From positions 310,001-374,000 of the forward strand of contig NZ_BAABRS010000002.1 of NCBI RefSeq assembly GCF_039545095.1: a stretch of DNA of 64,000 bases, read 5' to 3'. The translations under genes were made by a program, and so were the position numbers. The DNA comes from Fodinibius salicampi. Its GTDB lineage: Bacteria > Bacteroidota > Rhodothermia > Balneolales > Balneolaceae. The notes under the pieces were generated by a model, which worked only from the letters and a program-made list of their open reading frames with translations, did no database searches and had not been told where the DNA came from. Of this stretch, positions 1 through 7,524 are shown in pieces; position 1 is the first letter of the stretch; each line of letters starts with the position of its first letter.

Positions 1-357
1 TGGGTTTGCGGTTATCAGATGGCAGATAGCGGTTGTCCGTGGTCTGTTGTCGGATTAAAACAACGTCTGTCATTCTAAGCGAAACGTAGTGGAGTCGAAG
101 AATCTCCCAGTGCGAAGGGGATAAATGATTGAGGGAGCAGCCTTTTAGATTCTACGCTGGCCCTTTGGAATGCCACGTAAGTGGCCTCCCTGTGCAACGG
201 GAGATTCCACTAGGGCAGGAGGATTGAATGCAGTAGTTTATGAGGATCTGTGAACTTATGCTCTATAAGACAGCTGACTTTTCAAAGCCAGAGAAATAAT
301 TTTTCCGGAGTTCTAAGTAGTCCACTCTATTTTAAAAGATTGAATTGTATATCCACT

Positions 358-496
358 GAAAGCGACAGAGCCCACCCGGACCATTTCTGTTTGACGAAGG
401 GTGGCCTGGAGCAGTAATCAGCGTTTCCGGGGTTGTCCACCCTGAGGAGTTAAATGGTCCTTGATCTTTTCGTCTGTTTTGGATCAAGCCAAAAGG
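358..496. repeat. Structured dispersed repeat, copy 1
   Basis: It begins GAAAGCGACA. A 9-bp perfect inverted pair follows, GGACCATTT at 378-386 with AAATGGTCC at 452-460, then a second pair, CTTGATC at 460-466 with GATCAAG at 482-488. The copy at 3626-3768 has the same layout and spacing but different paired bases, so the pairing is conserved while the sequence changes. The function is unknown; it could be a mobile-element relic or a transcribed structured RNA. Confidence 0.7.
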
Positions 497-613
497 GACA
501 CCATTAATATGATTAGGGTTTTTGCCCTTTTTGAAAGGAGATATTATTGTACTGTAAGCTTCTCCATTTTTTTCAGTGACGAAAAAACGGAACCCAAAAA
601 AGTCACCGGCCCC

Positions 614-637
614 TGTGGAATGGAGCTCAATTCCACA
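614..637. repeat. 24-nt near-perfect palindrome
   Basis: TGTGGAAT at 614-621 pairs with ATTCCACA at 630-637 around a GAGCTC core. The only unpaired positions are the G and A on either side of the core. It lies in the repeat-rich spacer, so it is probably part of a repeat family rather than an operator for a known gene. Confidence 0.55.
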
Positions 638-920
638 AGAGCAGCGGATTGATACAATATAAGATGTATGCGTCCTTAACCTTGATGAGGTATTACTTTT
701 TTGGATGCTCAAAAAAGTAAACAAAAAACTCACCGGCTGAGGGTTCTTCGCCTGAGCGCGTCCGTTCGAACCTGTAAAAAAGCAAAACTCGCTCCCGTGG
801 GTCGCTCAAACAAGCTTATTTTCGGCCGATTCTCCCGTCATTGCTCTGATAGGCTCACAACCCAAGGCCGGAAGGAATAGATTTTTGACTTCTCAAGAAT
901 AAGTTAGCTCCTATTTTATT

Positions 921-1006
921 GAAAGCGACAAAACCAACTGGGAAAATTTCTGCCTGACGAGGAACAGGTAAATAAAACCATCCCGCTGCCCTTAGCAGAT
1001 GAGGAG
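921..1006. repeat. Structured dispersed repeat, degenerate copy 2
   Basis: It shares the GAAAGCGACA start, the GGAAAATTTCTG block (941-952), TGACGAGG and a later GAGGAG with copies 1 and 3. The expected downstream partner AAATTTTCC is missing, so this copy looks degenerate or truncated. Confidence 0.5.
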
Positions 1007-1522
1007 CGGGAAGTACGTAAAGAAATAAATGGGGAAAGCTGTGATAAAAGTAGTGGACGTTCCCGGCTTATTCCTTGTTGGGGCAACCAAAAAAACGAGA
1101 TCTTCATTTATTTCCGTACCGAGTGTTCCCGAACGCCGAAGCCGGCGACGTTTTTGCAGCACTTTTGGCGACCATAAGTGGTAGTTAAAGTGTTAAAAGG
1201 TGAAAGAGCATTAAGAACTTTCCCGGGATATATATAAGAACCGTTTTTTTAAAACCTGGTATAAGATGTTCTATTGCAATCCAGATGAGAGGAAAGAAAA
1301 AATTCCAAAAAGTTGATGAATGTGAGTAGGTATCCCTCAAATTCTATGTGTAATGTTATGTTAAAAGAAGTCACTACTCAATTCCTAATTCTCAATTAAA
1401 TGCCGGAACCTGTTACCGATATTTATCCTTTAAACTTGTAACCTTCAACCTTTAACATTCAACCTGTAACCCGGCATAGCCGACTTTTTTTCTAAGTTGT
1501 GGATAATTTAAATGAAACACCC

Positions 1523-1530
1523 TATATTTG
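1523..1530 (+). promoter_or_regulatory. Bacteroidota-type -7 promoter box
   Basis: TATATTTG matches the TAnnTTTG -7 element used by the Bacteroidota housekeeping sigma factor. A TTG at 1497-1499 is a possible -33 element. Transcription would start about 1537. That leaves almost no leader before the ATG at 1539 but a normal leader before the ATG at 1563, so it helps choose the start codon. Confidence 0.6.
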
Positions 1531-1562
1531 ACAATTGAATGCCATACCAACTTTACAAAGGG

Positions 1563-3404
1563 ATGGTGAATAATATATTGCATGAACTATTGCTACCGTT
1601 TATAGTATCATTTTCTGGGGCGCTGTTGGGAACTTATGTGGTCCGGCAGGCAGCTGTTAAGTTAAAGTGGATATCCGTACCAAGAGAGGAACGCTGGAAT
1701 ACGCGATATGTTGCTTTAATGGGCGGCATCGCCGTATTTGTTTCATTTGTAATCACCGCTTTGGTGTTCCAGCCATTGGAATACCAGGCTGTAGGGCTCG
1801 GGGCTGTGATGATGTTTTCCGCAGGCTTCTGGGACGATCGCATGGAGATGAAGCCTATTGCTAAGTTCCTGATACAGTTCCTTGCGGCTTCTATTCTTAT
1901 CGGAATGGGATATACGCTCAGCTCTTCCTGGCCGTTCTGGCTGGCTATTCCGCTTACCTACCTTTGGGTTATTGGCGTTACCAATGCGTTTAACCTGCTG
2001 GATAATATGGATGGGCTGGCTGCGGGTATAGCGGTAATTGCTGCTCTCGTTTTTGGGGGACTGGCTTTTAAGCTGAGCATGCCTTCTGTTGCGGTTATTG
2101 CCTTTACTCTTGCCGGGGCGTCTGCAGGGTTTCTGGTCTTTAACTATAACCCCGCAAAGATTTTTATGGGAGACTGTGGAAGTCTCTTTATCGGATATAT
2201 GCTGGCGGCCTTGCCGCTGATGCTGGAGCCGGCACTCACGGAGATTAATCCGGCCAGTATCCTTCCGGTGCTTATAGCGGTGACTATTCTCCCTATTTTT
2301 GATACTACGCTGGTTACTTTTGTTCGCATATTTAAGGGACGGTCGCCTTCGCAGGGGGGGAGTGACCACTCTTCGCACCGACTGGTGTTTTCGGGTCTTT
2401 CAGAAAAGACGGCCGTTAATACACTCTATATGATAGCCGCTTTTTTCGGGGGAATCGTTCTTCTTTTCTATCCTTCTTATACTCCGCTCTTTTATATACT
2501 GCTGACGCTCGGCCTCGTGGGACTGGCATTTTTCGGGGCTTATCTCTCCCGCCTCGATGTATACGAGGAGCAGAAGCTCAGTACGCTGGAGAGTATGGTC
2601 GACAGTATCCCCGACTATGTGAAGCGAAAGGTACAGCTGGGAACTATATTTGTAGATATCACGCTTATTATTGTTTCTTTTACGCTTGCCCATTTTATTC
2701 GTTTTGAGATGTGGTCTTTTGAAGTGGAGGAGGCGGTCATCCAGGTGCTGCCGGGTATTATTGTATTGAAGATTTTGCTGCTGGCAGGATTTGGACTCTA
2801 TAAAAGCGTTTGGCAGTATGCGGGTATGGCGGATCTTATGCGTTTGTTCTTGGCTACCTTTTGGGGATCGCTGCTGGCGGGCGGCTATGCCTGGGGATAT
2901 ATGGGCGGATATATGTCTGTCAGTGTCTTTGCTATTGACTGGTTCCTGTTTATGTTTATGCTGGCTTCTTCACGTTTTGCTTTCAAGGGATTGCGCCGGT
3001 TGTTTGCCCTGCCAACGAATGGAGGCAAGAATGTGCTGCTGTACGGGGCGGGCGATGCCGGCTGGCTGGCGCTGAGTGAGATACGTCAGAATCCGGACCT
3101 GCATTTGGATCCGGTGGGCTTTATTGATGATTCTCCATATAAGCAGAAGGGGAAGGTGCAGGGATTGCGGGTGCTGGGCAGCTACCACCGCCTGAAAGCT
3201 ATTTGCGAGGAACATGATGTGGATGAGGTGCTTATCTGCATCCGGGACTTGTCGGAGGATAAGAAGGAGATGGTTAAGTATATGTGTACGAAGAGTGAGG
3301 TGACATGCAAGGAGTTTCTGCCGGTATTCAGCGAGGTTGAGTCTGAAGATGAGAAGTCGTCGAAGGAGCGCTCGTATAGTTTTGAGTACCAGGAAAGCGC
3401 CTGA
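1563..3404 (+). CDS. Fused WecA/TagO-type glycan phosphotransferase and PglF/CapD-like N-terminal region
   Basis: The N-terminal half (about residues 1-340) is a multi-spanning undecaprenyl-phosphate sugar-1-phosphate transferase of the MraY/WecA/TagO family. It has NAFNLLDNMDGLAAG with the Mg-binding aspartates, FMGDCGSLFIG, and a histidine-containing loop SDHSSHRLV. The C-terminal half (about 345-600) has four predicted membrane helices, then a Rossmann-type segment VLLYGAGDAGWLALSE followed by GFIDDSPYKQKG and VDEVLICI, as in the N-terminal part of PglF/CapD-type polysaccharide proteins. The catalytic dehydratase domain is absent. It probably starts a lipid-linked surface glycan at the inner membrane. 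An ATG at 1539 would add 8 residues; 1563 is preferred because the promoter box leaves no leader for 1539. It stands alone, without glycan genes beside it. The family call is firm; the sugar substrate is not known. Confidence 0.88.
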   Translation: MVNNILHELLLPFIVSFSGALLGTYVVRQAAVKLKWISVPREERWNTRYVALMGGIAVFVSFVITALVFQPLEYQAVGLGAVMMFSAGFWDDRMEMKPIAKFLIQFLAASILIGMGYTLSSSWPFWLAIPLTYLWVIGVTNAFNLLDNMDGLAAGIAVIAALVFGGLAFKLSMPSVAVIAFTLAGASAGFLVFNYNPAKIFMGDCGSLFIGYMLAALPLMLEPALTEINPASILPVLIAVTILPIFDTTLVTFVRIFKGRSPSQGGSDHSSHRLVFSGLSEKTAVNTLYMIAAFFGGIVLLFYPSYTPLFYILLTLGLVGLAFFGAYLSRLDVYEEQKLSTLESMVDSIPDYVKRKVQLGTIFVDITLIIVSFTLAHFIRFEMWSFEVEEAVIQVLPGIIVLKILLLAGFGLYKSVWQYAGMADLMRLFLATFWGSLLAGGYAWGYMGGYMSVSVFAIDWFLFMFMLASSRFAFKGLRRLFALPTNGGKNVLLYGAGDAGWLALSEIRQNPDLHLDPVGFIDDSPYKQKGKVQGLRVLGSYHRLKAICEEHDVDEVLICIRDLSEDKKEMVKYMCTKSEVTCKEFLPVFSEVESEDEKSSKERSYSFEYQESA

Positions 3405-3625
3405 GTCTATTAATAATAGTCAGAAGTGTTAAGCTGGTGTTTACTGTTCCAGTTTAAAGGTTGCAGGTTTTAGGGTTTCCATTCTTTTCTTCAGCTTTGT
3501 TAATTCCCCAATTGAGAGGGCTTGGCATGAGGCGTCAGTGGCCCTCTGGTGGAGGGGAATAACCCGGGACTTAATTGTAGATCTAATATTAAGATCTTCA
3601 GTCTTGTTATTATAATTCCATTCAA

Positions 3626-3768
3626 TGCGACAAGCCCCACCCGGAAAATTTCTGCTTGACGAGGGGCGGGCGGTGGCTGTATTCAACCCCCTTGACCGTA
3701 ATCCGCACCGAGGAGTTTAAATTTTCCTTGGCTTTTTAAGAGCCTTTTGTGCCAAGGCAAAAGGCGGG
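3626..3768. repeat. Structured dispersed repeat, copy 3
   Basis: It starts with TGCGACA and has GGAAAATTT (3643-3651) pairing with AAATTTTCC (3719-3727), at the same position and nearly the same spacing as the pair in copy 1 (67 versus 65 nt apart). A second stem, CCTTGGC (3726-3732) with GCCAAGG (3751-3757), replaces CTTGATC/GATCAAG of copy 1. An alternative stem, GCCTTTTG/CAAAAGGC (3742-3749/3758-3765), overlaps it. The covariation supports real secondary structure. Confidence 0.7.
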
Positions 3769-3905
3769 AGAAAATTAAGAGCTTTCCCGACCTAATAATC
3801 TTCGAAAGTTATCCGGGTGACTCAGCTAGGATTTTTTTCTTACTTAAAATACTTGGAGAGCAACCATTTCTTTGACTTTTCTTAATTTTTTTTCCTTTTT
3901 ATAAA

Positions 3906-3941
3906 TCCTTGCGTTTTATAAAAAAACGTAAGGAATTTTTG
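3906..3941 (+). terminator. Intrinsic terminator-like hairpin
   Basis: TCCTTGCGTTTT (3906-3917) pairs with AAAACGTAAGGA (3923-3934), 12 bp with one G-T wobble and a 5-nt loop, followed by ATTTTTG. It is about 500 bases past the nearest plus-strand gene, so the transcript it ends is unclear; it may be the repeat element's own or long read-through. Confidence 0.6.
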
Positions 3942-4135
3942 TTGGTTTATTACAAAAATAATATTAGATAGCAATAGGGATTATCTTTTTTTGGCTCGTT
4001 ATAGCTGGAAGTTTTATTTCCTTTCTTTATAAATAAAGCTTCTGGTTGTTTAAGGAGTCGTTAACCTCATTGGGCATTAAATAATATCGTGTCGTGATGA
4101 ATAAATATTAAAAATAATAAAATCAAGAAAGCATC

Positions 4136-4513
4136 ATGAATACTGAGTCTTTAGATATATCCGAATCCATAGAAACTCTGAATGTAAATCTTCGGCAAGT
4201 TGCTCAGGTGGGAGAGTGGGCCGATTTGATGGGATATCAAAACCCCAAGAAGTTTTCACGCCGTTTTTTGAGACACTATGCAGTGCGTCCCTGCAGAATG
4301 TTAATAGCCATTCGTTTAAAGAGTATTTTTAAGGACTTGCGGTCCGGGAATTATTCTAATTTTGATATTGCCCGGCGTCATAGCCTGCCGGATGAAAAGG
4401 CGTTGAATAAGTTTGTGAACTATCACCTTGGCTGCTGCCCCAGCGAATTAGAGTCTATGACTGAATCTCTTTTTAAAGAGAAGATGGAAAAATTCGGTAG
4501 TAAAATTTGGTAG
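4136..4513 (+). CDS. Small AraC-like helix-turn-helix protein
   Basis: This 125-residue protein resembles a stand-alone AraC/XylS DNA-binding domain. The first helix-turn-helix covers about residues 18-60 (VGEWADLMGYQNPKKFSRRF, then HYAVRPCRML). The second is about 78-107 (DIARRHSLPDEKALNKF, then GCCPSEL), matching the usual FxRxFkrhyGvsP and second-half patterns. There is no separate ligand-binding domain, so it may respond to cellular level or a partner. It is the last gene before the injection system, on the same strand and about 190 bases upstream, which makes it a candidate regulator of that locus; this is inference from position. Its 3' end is inside a 13-nt tandem repeat (4493-4531), part of which recurs inverted at 31090. 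Confidence 0.7.
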   Translation: MNTESLDISESIETLNVNLRQVAQVGEWADLMGYQNPKKFSRRFLRHYAVRPCRMLIAIRLKSIFKDLRSGNYSNFDIARRHSLPDEKALNKFVNYHLGCCPSELESMTESLFKEKMEKFGSKIW

Positions 4514-4531
4514 TAAAGTTAGGTAATGAAA
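4493..4531. repeat. 13-nt tandem repeat, three units
   Basis: The units are TTCGGTAGTAAAA, TTTGGTAGTAAAG and TTAGGTAATGAAA, starting inside the last codons of the HTH gene and running past its stop. The 18-nt string at 4487-4504 recurs exactly, inverted, at 31090-31107. Confidence 0.75.
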
Positions 4532-4705
4532 AAGGGGTGGAAATTAAAAAGATTGCAAGAGAAGTACTTGAGTAATTAACCGTCCGATAAGGGATGAGAG
4601 TAGAGTATAGAATATAGGGAGCAAAGGCGTGCAAGCTATATATAATAAAATAAGTTAAGCGCTTGATCGGAATTTACCCCAGAGAAGGAATAGCTTACTG
4701 ATACA

Positions 4706-5260
4706 ATGATTAAACAAGCCCTCGAATATATTAGTGAAGAACTGACTTCCGGTCTTGGTTTGGGGATTGAAGATGTGTCATTAGATAATCTCCAAAAGAT
4801 ACAGGAAAAGCACGAACAGGGATTGGTGATTTCTTTACTGAATGTAGAGGAGGAGAGTACCTTAAAAAATACCCCTCATTACATCCGCAAAAATAACCAG
4901 TTGTTGTATAAGGAACCGCCGGTATATTTGAATATGAATGTACTTATGGCTTTTGAGTTTGATGATTATGGAACAAGCCTGCAGCGCCTGGCCGAAACCG
5001 TAGAATTTTTTCAAAATAAACGATGGTTTACTGCCGAAAATGAAGAGGCTTCCCACCCTTTTCCCAGCGGACTGAAGAAGCTTGTGATGGATCTTCAGGA
5101 GTTAAGTTTTGAGCAGCTTAATCATATTTGGAGCATCTCCGGTGGTGCGCACTTTCCTTCTCTGCTCTACAAAATACGATTGATTAAAATTCAGCCCGAG
5201 GATGAGGTAGAGGGACCGGAAATCGATACGATCCAATTCGATACAGGTTTGATGGAGTGA
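4706..5260 (+). CDS. eCIS cap/sheath-terminator protein, DUF4255 (Pvc16/Afp16-like)
   Basis: The 184-residue protein has the DUF4255/Pvc16 N-terminal signature. An N-terminal helix (IKQALEYISEELT) is followed by an acidic beta region, the block PPVYLNMNVLMAFEFDDY that fits the family's xPPlyLnlyvLfaa pattern, and a final HFPSLLYKIRLIKIQ strand. In PVC, Afp and phage-like particles this protein caps the distal end of the tube and sheath and stops polymerisation. Here it is the first gene of the locus, whereas in the Afp and PVC operons it lies near the distal end of the structural genes. The next gene starts 13 bases on. The 192 bases between the HTH gene and this start should hold the operon promoter, but I could not assign a clear -7 box. 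Confidence 0.9.
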   Translation: MIKQALEYISEELTSGLGLGIEDVSLDNLQKIQEKHEQGLVISLLNVEEESTLKNTPHYIRKNNQLLYKEPPVYLNMNVLMAFEFDDYGTSLQRLAETVEFFQNKRWFTAENEEASHPFPSGLKKLVMDLQELSFEQLNHIWSISGGAHFPSLLYKIRLIKIQPEDEVEGPEIDTIQFDTGLME

Positions 5261-5273
5261 AGAAGTATATATT

Positions 5274-6059
5274 ATGGGATTTATTATTAAATATAATCGC
5301 TTTTTTAGTGTCACCCTCGGCGAAGAGGGGGCGGGTGATATAATGGAGGGCTTTACCTTCTTTCCCACCCGGGAGTGCCGGCGCCTGATGGACAATCATA
5401 ACCTGGTGTTTCGTTCTCGTTCCACCGGCTTTGAAGTCTTTTATTCTGAAACCCCGCTGATTCCCATCTCAGAAAGCGTGCGGTTTAGTTATGGATTCCG
5501 TATCCCCGATGCCGGTCTATTTGAGAAATATGGGCTGGTTCGCGAAGATGAAACCGATACCACGGTCTATCAGCCCGGTCTTTATTTTGATAATCTTAAC
5601 CCGGATGGCTCCATCATATCCGGGAGCCCGGCCTCTATCGTTGCTTCTGGAACAGATCCCGGGGAAACGGTTTCATCCGCTGATACCTATCGCATTTATC
5701 GGCAAACCTTTAAGGTATATGATGAGGCTGCCGGGACTCCTCCCTCTAGTTATGAATTAAGCCATCAGTACAATACGTCACTGACACAGACCAACCCGGT
5801 TGATCCCGACCCGGCCGCAGGTTCTCTCATCACAACAATAAACTCGATAGACCTGAATGGGGATTATATTAGCGAGTCCGGTCCGTACCTGTTGGAGGCA
5901 GATGTCCAGCCCCCTCCCAACCGGAAGGTATATCTTAGCGAAGAACTTGGACAAAAAGGCGCTCACGGCGTCGTAGATATTTATTGGGAAAATCCCCAAG
6001 ACACTGTTTCTGATCCTGAGAAGGGTCAGGAGTATAACATAATTTTTAAGCCTAAATAA
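5274..6059 (+). CDS. Unknown eCIS-locus protein between cap and sheath
   Basis: This 261-residue protein is not one I can assign to a family. It has no signal peptide or membrane helix. It appears beta-rich, with many acidic residues, prolines and glycines, and a central Ser/Thr/Asp/Pro-rich part (about 100-185). The N-terminal part has FFPTRECRRLMDNHN followed by a segment resembling a small beta domain; the C-terminal part contains VDIYWENPQDTVSDP. It sits 13 bases after the cap gene and directly before the first sheath gene, so a structural role at the distal end, such as a second cap or cap-adaptor, is plausible. AlgoCIS particles have additional cap components, but no similarity can be shown here. 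An exterior decoration protein is an alternative. Confidence 0.6.
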   Translation: MGFIIKYNRFFSVTLGEEGAGDIMEGFTFFPTRECRRLMDNHNLVFRSRSTGFEVFYSETPLIPISESVRFSYGFRIPDAGLFEKYGLVREDETDTTVYQPGLYFDNLNPDGSIISGSPASIVASGTDPGETVSSADTYRIYRQTFKVYDEAAGTPPSSYELSHQYNTSLTQTNPVDPDPAAGSLITTINSIDLNGDYISESGPYLLEADVQPPPNRKVYLSEELGQKGAHGVVDIYWENPQDTVSDPEKGQEYNIIFKPK

Positions 6060-6067
6060 GAGTGAAA

Positions 6068-7498
6068 ATGGCCACTTATAAAACACCCGGCGTTTATGTA
6101 GAGGAAGTTTCAATATTCCCGCCATCAGTAGCACAAGTAGAAACCGCAATTCCGGCTTTTATCGGCTATACTGAGGAGGGACCCACCGATCCAACGAGAA
6201 TAAAATCAATGGTTGATTACCAGTCGATTTTTGGAGGTCCGTCCAAAGAGTTGCCCGATTTCAGTATTGATGCAGATGGTAACGCGAGTCCGGATTCCGA
6301 TATTCCCGTCACCCCGGAGTATAAGATGTATTATATGCTGCAGCTTTATTTCGCCAACGGCGGTGGACCGTGTTACATTATCTCAGTGGGGAATTACGAG
6401 GAAACCCCTTCGATTTCTGCTTCGGATTTAACCGATGCGTTGACGAATAAGCTTAAGAAAGAAGACGAGCCGACGCTTATCGTTTTCCCGGATGCCCAAA
6501 GTATCGGCAATGAAACCGATTATCATGATCTTTATGCCGCAGCTATATCTCAAAGTGCTGATCTGGGAGATCGCTTTACGATTTGTGATGTATTGCCTGT
6601 TGAGGAGGTATCGGGAGATGATCCGATAGGGGCATTTCGGAATGGAATCGGGACCAACAATTTGATGTATGGCGCAGCTTACTATCCGAATCTGGAAACG
6701 AGTCTTACCCACCAGTATAACGAAGATGAATTAATGGTATCCGTCACAAATCCGGATGACCCGGATGCCGGTGATATTTCGGTGCTTCGCCATAGCGATG
6801 CAACCATTGAAAATGCCGGTGATCCCGAAGCTACAGCTGGTGAATCATTGTTCCATGCCAATGACGGGGCGTACCGGCAGCAGTATTACGATATCAGGAA
6901 AACAATCGAGTCGGTTAAGCTGGTGTTTCCACCGAGCGGGGCCGTCGCCGGCGCCTATGCAATGGTTGACAGCAATCGGGGCGTTTGGAAAGCACCGGCC
7001 AATGTATCGCTGAACCGGGTTGTGCGTCCTGTGGTAGCGTTAGACAGCGAAGACCAGGAAGATATGAATGTAACCGGTACCGGCAAATCCATTAATGCCA
7101 TCAGAAGTTTTAGCGGCAAAGGCGTATTGATTTGGGGCGCCCGAACACTGGATGGGAACAGCAACGAATGGCGCTATATTTCGGTGCGCCGCTTCTTCAA
7201 TATGGTGGAAGAATCGGTGAAGAAAGCCACCGAACGCTTTGTATTTGAACCCAACAGTGCCAATACCTGGGTGAAGGTGAAAGCGATGATTGAAAACTTC
7301 CTGACTGACCAGTGGCGCGACGGCGCTCTCATGGGAGCCAAGCCTGATGATGCCTTTTATGTGAAAGTGGGGCTGGGTGAAACAATGACTCAGCAGCATG
7401 TTCTTGAAGGGGAAATGATTGTGGAGATCGGTATGGCGGTGGTACGGCCGGCCGAATTTATTATTCTGCGCTTTTCTCACAAAATGATTGAATCTTAA
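6068..7498 (+). CDS. eCIS contractile sheath protein 1 (Pvc2/Afp2-like)
   Basis: This 476-residue tail-sheath protein forms the contractile outer cylinder. The N-terminus YKTPGVYVEEVSIFPPSVAQ and the IPAFIGYTE segment are the family's linker arm. The C-terminal core (about 340-476) contains WRYISVRRFFNMVEESVKK, the FVFEPN and NTWVKV block and VRPAEFIILRFSHKM, all typical of phage-like sheaths. A variable domain of roughly 75 residues (about 210-285) sits between. A GTG at 6062 is in frame, but ATG 6068 aligns with the start of the neighbouring sheath gene. A second sheath follows 26 bases downstream, and the two are clearly paralogous at both ends, even at DNA level. Confidence in family and role is very high. 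Confidence 0.96.
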   Translation: MATYKTPGVYVEEVSIFPPSVAQVETAIPAFIGYTEEGPTDPTRIKSMVDYQSIFGGPSKELPDFSIDADGNASPDSDIPVTPEYKMYYMLQLYFANGGGPCYIISVGNYEETPSISASDLTDALTNKLKKEDEPTLIVFPDAQSIGNETDYHDLYAAAISQSADLGDRFTICDVLPVEEVSGDDPIGAFRNGIGTNNLMYGAAYYPNLETSLTHQYNEDELMVSVTNPDDPDAGDISVLRHSDATIENAGDPEATAGESLFHANDGAYRQQYYDIRKTIESVKLVFPPSGAVAGAYAMVDSNRGVWKAPANVSLNRVVRPVVALDSEDQEDMNVTGTGKSINAIRSFSGKGVLIWGARTLDGNSNEWRYISVRRFFNMVEESVKKATERFVFEPNSANTWVKVKAMIENFLTDQWRDGALMGAKPDDAFYVKVGLGETMTQQHVLEGEMIVEIGMAVVRPAEFIILRFSHKMIES

Positions 7499-7524
7499 AA
7501 CCAAATGTTTAAATCCCTGCAGCT

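Larger units (their letters stand above)
1..1522. other. Gene-poor, repeat-rich intergenic region
   Basis: I see no credible gene here. The open frames are short and overlap structured repeats. Contents: a stretch around 74-225 with phrases typical of dispersed Bacteroidota repeats (a GTAGTGGAGTCGAAGAATCTC-like string and a CCACGTAAGTGG palindrome); a structured repeat copy at 358-496; a near-perfect 24-nt palindrome at 614-637 (TGTGGAAT, a GAGCTC core, ATTCCACA); a TACTTTTTTGGATGCTCAAA-type hairpin near 692-715; and a degenerate second repeat copy at 921-1006. The promoter of the next gene lies at the right end. Confidence 0.75.
3405..4135. other. Intergenic spacer with repeat copy 3 and a terminator-like hairpin
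   Basis: This 731-base spacer between the glycan transferase and the HTH gene holds the third structured repeat (3626-3768) and an intrinsic-terminator-like hairpin (3906-3941). I found no credible coding sequence and no clear TAnnTTTG box upstream of the HTH gene. The AT-rich part (3840-4130) presumably carries that gene's promoter. Confidence 0.6.

Noticed and set aside
745-775. GTTCGAACC-like string resembling a tRNA T-arm
   Set aside because: No acceptor stem, anticodon arm or CCA is present around it; it is part of the repeat-rich spacer.
332-1107. Open frames with PSSxRNxPGGxCRxxW-like ends in the first kilobase and again at 3441-3686
   Set aside because: The similar peptide ends come from translating the structured repeat copies on the minus strand. 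There is no sign of real coding beyond the repeat.
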